From positions 11,652 through 17,990 of the forward strand of contig DKNG01000148.1 of the NCBI GenBank assembly GCA_002470185.1: DNA of 6,339 nt. The letters are read 5' to 3'. Below the pieces are notes generated by a model. The model made no database searches. It had not been told where the DNA came from and was given only the letters and a program-made list of their open reading frames with translations. How positions within the stretch are numbered: the stretch's first letter is position 1; the number at the start of each line of letters is the position of its first letter. Shown here in pieces: positions 1 through 6,154 of the stretch. A program made the position numbers and the translations under genes. Source of the DNA: Arcobacter sp. UBA7394 (GTDB lineage Bacteria; Campylobacterota; Campylobacteria; Campylobacterales; Arcobacteraceae).

Positions 1-1755
1 AAAGTTGGTTTAAAATATGGACTAGATGTAATCATGCCTGTCGATGCTTACGGGAAATATGATGAAACAATTGTAAGAGAAAAATTATTTAGAGATACTG
101 ATAAATATCTTGGATTAAATGTATTTAAAGCAAATGCATTAATTTTAGAAGAATTAGGTGATGCTTTAATTAAACATGTTGATATTAGACACTCTTACCC
201 ACATTGTTGGAGAACACATACACCAATTATTTTTAGAGCAACTAAACAATGGTTTATCTCAATTGATGATGAGTATGGTGAGCAAAATAAAACACTTAGA
301 GAAAATGCTCTTCAAGTTGTTGAAGATTTAACTTTCTATCCTGAGTGGGGAAGAAATAGATTAAGATCTATGTTAGATGGTAGACCTGACTGGTGTATCT
401 CTAGACAAAGAGACTGGGGAGTGCCTATTGCATTCTTTAGAAATAAGAAAACTGATGAAATCATTTTTGATGAAAAAGTTCTTAACTATACTGCTATGAT
501 CTTTGAACAAAAAGGTTGTGATGCATGGTATGACTTAGAAATTTCAGAATTATTATATCCAGGTTCTGGACTTAATCCTGAAGACTTAGAAAAAACTGTA
601 GATATCTTAGATGTATGGTTTGATTCTGGTTCTACTCAAAATGCTGTATTAAGATCAAGAAATTATGATGCTGGTACTTTCCCTGCTGATATGTACTTAG
701 AAGGTTCAGATCAACATAGAGGTTGGTTCCAATCATCATTATTAACAACTTTAGCATCTTCTGAGATTGCTCCTTATAAATCAATTTTAACTCACGGGTT
801 TACAGTTGATGAGAAGGGTGAGAAAATGTCTAAATCAAAAGGAAATGTTGTTGCACCTGATAAGGTAATGAAACAATATGGTTCTGAGATTTTAAGACTA
901 TGGGTTGCTATGAGTGATTATCAATCAGATTTAAAAATCTCTGATAATATTTTAAAACAAAATGCAGAATTATATAGAAAAATTAGAAATACTTCAAGAT
1001 TCTTACTTGCAAATGTAAGTGATTTAGAAGAGATTGTTTCAGTTGATAAAATGGGTGAAGTTGATAAATGGATTTTATCTAGAGCTAAATCTGTATTTGA
1101 TGAAATTGAAGCTGCATTTAATGTATATGAATTCTCTAAAGGATTAAATAAATTAAATAACTTCTTAGTTGTTGATTTATCTGGTATCTATTTAGATGTT
1201 TGTAAAGATAGATTATATTGTGATGACAAAAATGATATTCACAGACTTGCATCTCAAAGTGCAATGGCATTAATTGCTAAGAAATTAATTTCTACTTTAG
1301 CTTGTATTTTAACTTATACAATGGATGAGTTATTAGAGTATGCACCTGCGTTTATTAAAGGCGAGGCTAAAGATATCTATGATTATGAAAAAGTTGTATT
1401 ACCTGAAGTTACTACAACTTTAAATGATGAAGTATTATTAGGAGCAAAAGAGAAATTCTCTGAAATCAAAGATGCATTAAGTAAAGAAAAAGTAATTAAA
1501 TCTACTTTAGAATTAGATATGTATACTAATTGTGAAGAGATTTTAGCTCTTGGAAATACTGAAGCTTCTGATTGGTTCTTAGTATCTTCTGTAACAAATA
1601 CTAAACAAAGCTCAGATATACTAGGAACATTCCAAATAGATGGGAAAGATTTTGAAGTATACAAAGCAAGTGCTCATAAATGTCCAAGATGTTGGAAATT
1701 TACAGCAACAAAAGAAGATACACTTTGTTCAAGATGTGACGAAGTTTTAAACTAG
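1..1755 (+). CDS. ileS: Isoleucyl-tRNA synthetase, C-terminal part (5' end outside window)
   Basis: Cytoplasmic class I aminoacyl-tRNA synthetase that charges tRNA-Ile with isoleucine. The frame is open from base 1 (KVGLKYGLDVIMPVDAYGKY), so the ATG at 34 is internal and the true start lies upstream. The 584 codons seen are roughly the last two thirds of a family usually a little over 900 residues. Visible are the end of the CP1 editing domain, the conserved WRTHTPIIFRATKQWF and GRPDWCISRQRDWGVP blocks, DVWFDSGS, YLEGSDQHRGWFQSS, the KMSKS loop (bases 823-837) that binds ATP, the helical anticodon-binding region, and a C-terminal four-cysteine zinc site (CPRC from base 1681, CSRC from base 1726). 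The HIGH motif would be in the missing part. The gene ends in TAG 7 bases before a small membrane ORF. Nothing suggests a defect. Identification is very secure. Confidence 0.97.
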   Translation, partial: KVGLKYGLDVIMPVDAYGKYDETIVREKLFRDTDKYLGLNVFKANALILEELGDALIKHVDIRHSYPHCWRTHTPIIFRATKQWFISIDDEYGEQNKTLRENALQVVEDLTFYPEWGRNRLRSMLDGRPDWCISRQRDWGVPIAFFRNKKTDEIIFDEKVLNYTAMIFEQKGCDAWYDLEISELLYPGSGLNPEDLEKTVDILDVWFDSGSTQNAVLRSRNYDAGTFPADMYLEGSDQHRGWFQSSLLTTLASSEIAPYKSILTHGFTVDEKGEKMSKSKGNVVAPDKVMKQYGSEILRLWVAMSDYQSDLKISDNILKQNAELYRKIRNTSRFLLANVSDLEEIVSVDKMGEVDKWILSRAKSVFDEIEAAFNVYEFSKGLNKLNNFLVVDLSGIYLDVCKDRLYCDDKNDIHRLASQSAMALIAKKLISTLACILTYTMDELLEYAPAFIKGEAKDIYDYEKVVLPEVTTTLNDEVLLGAKEKFSEIKDALSKEKVIKSTLELDMYTNCEEILALGNTEASDWFLVSSVTNTKQSSDILGTFQIDGKDFEVYKASAHKCPRCWKFTATKEDTLCSRCDEVLN

Positions 1756-1762
1756 AGTTCAC

Positions 1763-1876
1763 ATGTTTCAAGATCAAGTATCATTAACATTTATATTCCA
1801 AACAATAGCAGTTATCTTAGGATTAACTGCACTTGGAATATATTTAGTAAAGAAAAAAGCAAAAGAGGTAAAGTAA
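1763..1876 (+). CDS. Small single-pass membrane protein, 37 aa, unknown function
   Basis: A short ORF fills the gap between ileS and the NifU-like gene. It has an ATG at 1763, a modest Shine-Dalgarno-like AGAG at 1754-1757 overlapping the ileS stop, and a TAA one base before the next start. The predicted protein begins MFQDQVS, continues with one hydrophobic segment (about residues 8-29, LTFIFQTIAVILGLTALGIY and two more) and ends in a lysine-rich tail, KKKAKEVK. The positive-inside rule suggests N-terminus outside and C-terminus in the cytoplasm. There are no cysteines or enzyme motifs. The exact fit between neighbours, with the next gene's ribosome site (AGAGGT, 1864-1869) inside its last codons, argues for a real translated gene. 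I do not recognise a family. It could instead be a leader peptide that couples translation to the NifU-like gene. Confidence 0.7.
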   Translation: MFQDQVSLTFIFQTIAVILGLTALGIYLVKKKAKEVK

Positions 1877-1877
1877 C

Positions 1878-2156
1878 ATGATGCCATTTTCAGATGAAGA
1901 TTTACAATCTCCTGTTAGTTCAATAATAAAAAGTAAGATAGCCCCAATGTTAGCAAGAGATGGTGGCGCAATTCAATTATTACAAATAAAAGATGCAAAA
2001 GTATATATCCAATTACAAGGGGCATGTGTTGGTTGCAGTGCTAGTGGTAGTACTTTGAAATATATTGTTGAAAAAGAACTAAAAGCTGCAATTCACCCTG
2101 AATTAGAAATCGTGAATGTACCTCAAGGCATGGAAAATAGATTAGAGGAATTTTAA
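1878..2156 (+). CDS. Short NifU-like (Nfu-type) iron-sulfur cluster protein
   Basis: This 92-residue protein consists of essentially one NifU C-terminal (Nfu) domain. The family binds a 4Fe-4S cluster between two subunits through a CxxC motif and delivers it to target enzymes in the cytoplasm. The motif is visible as GACVGCSASGSTLK with Cys50 and Cys53, preceded by the typical PMLARDGGAIQLL segment and followed by the helix that closes the domain. There is no N-terminal IscU-like scaffold or ferredoxin domain, so it is a carrier-type protein and not full-length NifU. The start at 1878 is preferred over the adjacent ATG at 1881 because AGAGGT at 1864-1869 sits 8 bases upstream. The stop overlaps the next ATG by one base (TAATG). 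From memory, C. jejuni and H. pylori also carry a short NifU-like gene two genes upstream of murE. Confidence 0.93.
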   Translation: MMPFSDEDLQSPVSSIIKSKIAPMLARDGGAIQLLQIKDAKVYIQLQGACVGCSASGSTLKYIVEKELKAAIHPELEIVNVPQGMENRLEEF

Positions 2157-2749
2157 TGATTAATGAAAGTAGACTATTAAATGAAGCAAATAGTTTTTTC
2201 ACTCAAAAAATGTTCGAAAAAGCTTTATTTTTATACTCTCAATTATCTTCAAATTTTCCAAGTAATAAAGAATACCCAATATACGCGCTATTTTGTGATA
2301 TTGCAAGTGAGGATGAAGAAAAAGCAATTTCTTTATTTGATTACTTCTCTGTTGTAAAACAAGATAGTATGGAAGAAGCTATAAAATATGTAGAAGATAT
2401 TGTAAATGCTTACGATGGCGATATTGACAAAATGATGGGACTACTTAAAGATCTAAGTAACTCAACGGTTGATTCTTTAGATGCAATAAAATATGATGAT
2501 TTCAAAAAGTTGATTGATTCAAGAGGTTCTTTTAGAATCGCATTTGAAGATATTATGTTTTCAACAAAAGTTGCAATTGAAAATAAACATGATTTTTTTG
2601 ATTTTGTAACTAAATTGATTGATAATGATTTTAACACAACAGCATATACATATCTTGATGGCTTTAATGAGTATTTTTCTTACGATGAAGAAATTGAGAA
2701 GTTATATAAAAGATTGGAAGAGAAAGAACTTGCAAATAATCATAAATAA
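2156..2749 (+). CDS. Conserved unknown protein with TPR-like N-terminus, upstream of murE
   Basis: A 197-residue, acidic, apparently soluble and all-helical protein with no signal peptide or membrane segment. Residues about 4-33 (RLLNEANSFFTQKMFEKALF, then LYSQLSSNFP) resemble a single TPR-like helix pair, and residues 50-66 suggest another helix with a similar pattern. The rest has alternating charged and hydrophobic helices and no catalytic motif that I can identify. The start is well supported by AGAGGA (2144-2149) six bases upstream and by the TAATG overlap with the NifU-like stop. Its last 20 bases overlap murE, which suggests translational coupling. I recall an unannotated gene in the same nifU-like / murE position in C. 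jejuni and H. pylori, so this is probably the lineage's conserved member. Its function is unknown; a role as a protein-interaction partner is only a guess. Confidence 0.88.
   Translation: MINESRLLNEANSFFTQKMFEKALFLYSQLSSNFPSNKEYPIYALFCDIASEDEEKAISLFDYFSVVKQDSMEEAIKYVEDIVNAYDGDIDKMMGLLKDLSNSTVDSLDAIKYDDFKKLIDSRGSFRIAFEDIMFSTKVAIENKHDFFDFVTKLIDNDFNTTAYTYLDGFNEYFSYDEEIEKLYKRLEEKELANNHK
2716..2732 (+). promoter_or_regulatory. Ribosome binding site and TTG start of murE
   Basis: GGAAGAG at 2716-2722 is followed after 7 bases by TTG (2730-2732), all inside the end of the preceding gene, which stops at 2749. It decides the murE start: no ATG lies in the murE frame near the expected N-terminus, and the next in-frame ATG (in DMSSIKVIG) would remove the whole N-terminal strand region ahead of the P-loop. 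Confidence 0.75.
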
Positions 2750-4007
2750 TAAAACTTATACAGATAATTCTAATGAAGCGAATGAAAATAGCGTTTTTGT
2801 TGTTTCTAAACAGAATGAAAAATTTGTAGATGCAGCCAAAAATAAAGGCTGCACTGAAATTATTCAAGCAAAAGATTTAGATAAACACTTTGATATGTCT
2901 AGTATTAAAGTTATTGGTATTACTGGTACTAACGGTAAAACAACTACAGCAGCAGCTATTTATTCTTTTTTATTGGATTTAGGATATAAAGTAGCTCTTC
3001 AAGGAACTAGAGGTTTTTTCATTAATGATGAAAGAGTTGAAGAGTACTCTTTAACAACTCCTGTTCAATTAGGTAATTTCTCTCATATTCAAAAAGCTAT
3101 TGAAAACGAATGTGATTTTTTTGTAATGGAAGTTAGCTCCCATGCAATTGAGCAAAAAAGAATTGAAGGTATAAAGTTTGAATTAAAAATTCATACTAAT
3201 ATTACTAGAGATCATCTTGACTATCATAAAACTATTGAAGAATATATCAATGTTAAGAACTCATTTTTAAGAGATGATACAAAAAAACTTATTAATAAAG
3301 ATGATAAGAATGTTAGATTTAATACTAAGAATACATTAGCATACTCTTTGGATGATCCATCAACTTATAAAGTTGCGGCATACTCTTTTAAAAATGGAAT
3401 GCATGTAATGTTTTCTCATTTTGGTAAGATGCATTCATTTTCATCAACAATGATGGGTATTTTTAATGTTTATAATCTTATGGCAGCAGTTGGTGCAGTT
3501 CATATGGTTACAAATAAAGATTTAGATGAAATCTGTGAAGTAGTAGAAGACTTTGCGGGTGTATCTGGAAGAATGGAAACTATTCATGCTGATCCTTTAA
3601 TTATTGTTGATTTTGCTCATACTCCTGATGGAATGAAAGAAGTACTTCAAAGTTTTAATGAAAGAGATATTATTTGTGTATTTGGTGCTGGTGGAGATAG
3701 AGATCAAGATAAAAGACCACTAATGGGAAGTATTGCTGCTTCTTATTCAAAACATATAATAGTAACATCGGATAATCCAAGATTTGAAGATCCTGATTTA
3801 ATTATTGAAGATATTTTAAAAGGTATCAAAAATCACCAAAGTGTGAAAGTTGATATTAATAGAAAAAATGCAATTAAAACTGCAATTGATATGGCAGATA
3901 AAGATTCAGTTGTATTAATTCTTGGAAAAGGTGATGAGTCAACTCAAACTATCTATGATAAAAAAATACCATTTTCTGATAAAGAGGAAATTTTAAAGCA
4001 TATCTAA
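2730..4007 (+). CDS. murE: UDP-MurNAc-tripeptide synthetase (meso-diaminopimelate-adding)
   Basis: Cytoplasmic Mur ligase that uses ATP to add meso-diaminopimelate to UDP-MurNAc-L-Ala-D-Glu in peptidoglycan synthesis. From the TTG start it has 425 residues, shorter than the roughly 495 of E. coli but, as I recall, normal for Campylobacterota. Motifs in order: P-loop GITGTNGKTTT (from residue 63), SLTTP (107-111), EVSSHA (134-139), HTNITRDHLDYH, a lysine at 176 in NVKNSF that fits the carbamylated catalytic lysine, GRMETI (Arg281), AHTPDGM (His297), FGAGGDRDQDKRP, and DNPR (348-351), the signature for diaminopimelate over lysine. The family's GKGHE block reads GKGDE here (399-403). The TTG at 2730 is chosen because GGAAGAG (2716-2722) lies 7 bases upstream and the protein then begins MQIIINNKTYTDNSNE, the expected N-terminus. 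An in-frame ATG at 2619 would add 37 residues of out-of-frame neighbour sequence. Confidence 0.95.
   Translation: MQIIINNKTYTDNSNEANENSVFVVSKQNEKFVDAAKNKGCTEIIQAKDLDKHFDMSSIKVIGITGTNGKTTTAAAIYSFLLDLGYKVALQGTRGFFINDERVEEYSLTTPVQLGNFSHIQKAIENECDFFVMEVSSHAIEQKRIEGIKFELKIHTNITRDHLDYHKTIEEYINVKNSFLRDDTKKLINKDDKNVRFNTKNTLAYSLDDPSTYKVAAYSFKNGMHVMFSHFGKMHSFSSTMMGIFNVYNLMAAVGAVHMVTNKDLDEICEVVEDFAGVSGRMETIHADPLIIVDFAHTPDGMKEVLQSFNERDIICVFGAGGDRDQDKRPLMGSIAASYSKHIIVTSDNPRFEDPDLIIEDILKGIKNHQSVKVDINRKNAIKTAIDMADKDSVVLILGKGDESTQTIYDKKIPFSDKEEILKHI
2831..2853 (+). other. GC-rich hairpin inside early murE
   Basis: TGCAGCC (2831-2837) and its exact complement GGCTGCA (2847-2853) flank a nine-base A-rich loop, AAAAATAAA. 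The stem is unusually GC-rich for this window and lies about 100 bases into murE, coding for the end of VDAAKNKGCTE. No T-tract follows, so it is not a standard intrinsic terminator. It may be a chance structure or affect translation or mRNA stability. Confidence 0.4.
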
Positions 4008-4020
4008 TGATATGCTTTAA
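3993..4020. terminator. Shared bidirectional terminator hairpin between convergent genes
   Basis: A perfect 12-bp inverted repeat, TTAAAGCATATC (3993-4004) and GATATGCTTTAA (4009-4020), with a four-base loop TAAT (4005-4008). The murE stop TAA lies in the loop (4005-4007) and the reverse-strand stop TAG (4006-4004) covers the loop and closing base. The location between convergent genes fits a terminator working both ways. The stem is AT-rich and only short broken T-runs follow it on either strand (TTTAATTAATATT forward, TTTAAAATTT reverse), so its efficiency as a Rho-independent terminator is uncertain. Confidence 0.65.
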
Positions 4021-4855
4021 TTAATATTCCCTTATTGTTCTTCACAGACTCTACAAAGTAGTTTGTTGGTGTAAGAATAGTATCCTTACCTAATATTTGT
4101 TTAATCTGCCATGATAGCTCTAATACTCTATCTCTAGCTAATCCTCTTAAAGCATAAGTTTTTAATTTACTTGATTTAGAATAGTTCTCTAATTTAATAT
4201 TTTCTATTCCTTTAAATGCATTAATATCATCTTTCCCTAAAACAGCAATTACTTCAAGTCTTATTGCTTTTTTATTCTTTTCTAAAAAACTTTTCATTTG
4301 TTCTTTACATGAAGTTGTTGGCATAACTGAAGCTGCTTTATATCCATAACATGTAAGTTTATTAAAGCTTCTTGTATTGTAAAACTCTTTGAATTTCTTT
4401 TTTGTTAAGTTCTCATCACTTATTTTAACTTCTTTGATTACTTCTTTTATTTGAATAACTGTTTCTACTTTTGGACTTGGAGTTTTTACTAATACTTCAT
4501 CTTCTATTGTAGTTTTTTCTTTTTTTACAAGAACTTCTTGTGATTCAAGTATTTGTTTTTTCTCAACTTGTAAATCTTCTATAATTTCATTTTGTCTATT
4601 AAATAAAAAAACTATAGCTGTAAATATTAGTATTGCAAAAATTCCTATAACAGGAAGTGTAAAATTCTTTTTTTCTTCTTTACTTATAGGTCTAGGAGAA
4701 TCTAGTTTTGGAGTTTTTCTTTTATCTTTTTTTTCATCTTTAGAGTTTGTATTCTCTTTCTTTTTTTCTCTTTCAAGTTTATGTTCTTTAAAATGATCTG
4801 TTGAGGCAGATTTTTTTAAAAGTTCCTTTATCTCTTCTTTCTTTTGTTCTTCCAT
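4004..4855 (-). CDS. Single-pass membrane protein with periplasmic C-terminal domain, unknown function
   Basis: A 283-residue protein with three parts. Residues 1-65 are extremely charged (lysine and glutamate rich, low complexity) and probably cytoplasmic. Residues about 66-86 (FTLPVIGIFAILIFTAIVFL) form one membrane helix. The rest is predicted periplasmic, starting with a charged, possibly coiled-coil stretch (about 87-120) and a PSPKVETVIQIKEVIKEVK linker, then a compact domain (about 150-283) with two cysteines, Cys169 and Cys183, that could pair. Its end alternates strand, helix and strand (AIRLEVIAVLG, then LARDRVLELSWQIKQILG, then GILIKAYH) in a way faintly like OmpA-family domains, but the usual RRVEI ending is missing, so I do not assign it. 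The start lies 2 bases after the VWA gene's TAA, with an AAAGAG ribosome site overlapping that gene's end. It is the last gene of the Bat-like operon and may be an accessory partner of it. Confidence 0.85.
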   Translation of the reverse strand: MEEQKKEEIKELLKKSASTDHFKEHKLEREKKKENTNSKDEKKDKRKTPKLDSPRPISKEEKKNFTLPVIGIFAILIFTAIVFLFNRQNEIIEDLQVEKKQILESQEVLVKKEKTTIEDEVLVKTPSPKVETVIQIKEVIKEVKISDENLTKKKFKEFYNTRSFNKLTCYGYKAASVMPTTSCKEQMKSFLEKNKKAIRLEVIAVLGKDDINAFKGIENIKLENYSKSSKLKTYALRGLARDRVLELSWQIKQILGKDTILTPTNYFVESVKNNKGILIKAYH

Positions 4856-4857
4856 TC

Positions 4858-5763
4858 TTACTCTTTATTTTTTAGGTAGATGTAAATAATCAATAAAATT
4901 ATAGCTAAAAAAAGAGGATAAAAGAAAAGGTAATCTTTTAAAATAACACGATTTATCTCTATTTCTGACTTCTCCAAATTATTAATATCTTCGTATATGA
5001 TTTTAAGATCTTTTTTTGAATATGCTGTATATGATTTAGCATTAGATTCTTTAGCAATTTGAGATAAAATAGCTTTATTAGAAGGACCAATTCCTACTGT
5101 ATATACTTTTATTTTATATTTACTAAGTAACCTTAACACTACATCTTTTGGTATCTGACTGGCTGTGTCTTCCCCATCACTTAATAAAATAATTACATTT
5201 GATTTCGCTTCTTTTTTCTTTAGGATATTAATACTAGAAGCTAGTGAGTCATACAAAGCAGTTTTACTTCCTGCCATTTCTACTTCTAAATAATTAATTA
5301 TTTCTTTTTGTGCATTTTTATCAAAACTTAGGGGGCTTGCTAATAATGCAGCATCTCCAAAGACTACTAAGCCTATATTATCAGCAGTTCTTTTATTTAT
5401 GAAGTCTTTTACTATCTCTTTTACTACATCAAATCTATTTTTGCTTTCATCATTTTTATCCAAGTCTCTATATTTCATAGAACCACTTGCATCTAGATTT
5501 AGAATAATATTAATTCCATCGTTTTTTATTAGTTTATTATCTAATATTTTTATAGGTGAAGATAGGGAGAGTATTGATAGAAATATAATTGAGTACTTCA
5601 ATATATTTAAAAAGATGTTTGTCCTCTTATTTGACTCTTGAAATATATGTAAATGAGGAATTAAATATGAAGGGCTTTTTGCTTTACAAAAAACAGAGCA
5701 GATTATAAAAATAAAAATAAGTAAAAGTATATATGGATATTCAAGTGTAATATTATCAAACAT
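4858..5763 (-). CDS. BatA-like von Willebrand factor A domain membrane protein
   Basis: A 301-residue inner-membrane protein of the BatA type. Residues about 9-27 and 50-69 are hydrophobic helices flanking a short SPSYLIPHLHIF segment typical of BatA-like N-termini. A VWA domain follows (about 83-265) and a C-terminal membrane helix (about 278-297) ends in KNKE. The MIDAS metal site is complete: DASGS (Asp91, Ser93, Ser95), Thr168 in GSKTALYDS, and Asp196 in LLSDGED. Such domains bind partner proteins through a divalent cation; in Bat systems they act with MoxR AAA+ ATPases, and a role in aerotolerance or envelope stress has been proposed. The start has a strong GGAGAG (complement of 5769-5774) five bases upstream and overlaps the DUF4381 gene by 8 bases. 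BatA assignment rests on architecture and neighbours; a generic VWA protein is the alternative. Confidence 0.93.
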   Translation of the reverse strand: MFDNITLEYPYILLLIFIFIICSVFCKAKSPSYLIPHLHIFQESNKRTNIFLNILKYSIIFLSILSLSSPIKILDNKLIKNDGINIILNLDASGSMKYRDLDKNDESKNRFDVVKEIVKDFINKRTADNIGLVVFGDAALLASPLSFDKNAQKEIINYLEVEMAGSKTALYDSLASSINILKKKEAKSNVIILLSDGEDTASQIPKDVVLRLLSKYKIKVYTVGIGPSNKAILSQIAKESNAKSYTAYSKKDLKIIYEDINNLEKSEIEINRVILKDYLFFYPLFLAIILLIIYIYLKNKE

Positions 5764-6154
5764 CTAAACTCTCCATAAATATTGATAACTTTGCTTTTAT
5801 ATTGTCATCTATTTTATCAACTTCTCTTTTGTATTTGTATTTATCTAATTCTTCTATTAGCTCATTTGCTAGTTTTATCTCTCGTGGTGTTTTTGCTAAT
5901 AATCTAGAATATTTACTTATCTCATATGCAGATTTTTTACTATTAGAAAAATCAATATTTTTAAGATTAGATAAATACTCTTTTCTTCTATTTGGTTTTT
6001 TTCTTTTAATCATTCTAATTAAAAATACAATTAAAAGTATTAATAAAATAAAACAAAAAATAGATATTAATACTAGAAATAAAAAAGAGTTATCTGGTAT
6101 TTCAACTATATCTTTTATATCATGTAGTTTTAAAGTTTGAGTATTTTCTATCAT
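5756..6154 (-). CDS. DUF4381-type single-pass membrane protein of the Bat-like operon
   Basis: A 132-residue protein with a short N-terminal part containing LHDIKDIVEIPDNS, the proline-containing lead-in typical of DUF4381 proteins. One long membrane helix follows (about residues 23-47) and then a very basic stop-transfer segment, RMIKRKKPNRRKEY. The remaining about 80 residues are helical, charged and predicted cytoplasmic. DUF4381 genes commonly sit between DUF58 and VWA genes in MoxR clusters, exactly as here; their biochemical role is not established. The start ATG overlaps the DUF58 stop as ATGA, and the stop TGA lies inside the next gene. The only ribosome-site-like sequence upstream is an AGG in ATAGGTT, about 9 bases before the ATG and inside a possible hairpin. 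Family call is from the motif and context. Confidence 0.85.
   Translation of the reverse strand: MIENTQTLKLHDIKDIVEIPDNSFLFLVLISIFCFILLILLIVFLIRMIKRKKPNRRKEYLSNLKNIDFSNSKKSAYEISKYSRLLAKTPREIKLANELIEELDKYKYKREVDKIDDNIKAKLSIFMESLDV

Noticed and set aside
1383..1664. Reverse-strand ORF of 93 codons inside ileS
   Set aside because: It is antisense to strongly conserved ileS coding sequence; the protein has no recognisable motif and no neighbours on that strand.
1756..1762. Independent promoter for the NifU-like/murE genes
   Set aside because: Only 7 bases separate ileS from the small ORF, and I found no clear -10/-35 pair; in AT-rich DNA TATAAT-like words inside ileS are uninformative.
2619..2729. 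N-terminal extension of murE from ATG 2619
   Set aside because: It lies wholly within the preceding gene in another frame, has no good ribosome site, and the extra residues do not resemble any MurE N-terminus.
2410..2867. Reverse-strand ORFs under the unknown gene and early murE
   Set aside because: Shadow frames typical of AT-rich DNA; low-complexity products and no plausible ribosome sites.
4004..4360. OmpA-like peptidoglycan-binding domain at the end of the 283-residue protein
   Set aside because: The strand-helix-strand pattern is suggestive, but the conserved asparagine and RRVEI ending are absent, so the family call is not made.
5399..6140. Forward-strand ORFs of 80 and 112 codons opposite the VWA and DUF4381 genes
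   Set aside because: They are antisense to well-supported genes; their serine/leucine/isoleucine-rich products are simply the complement of lysine-rich coding sequence.
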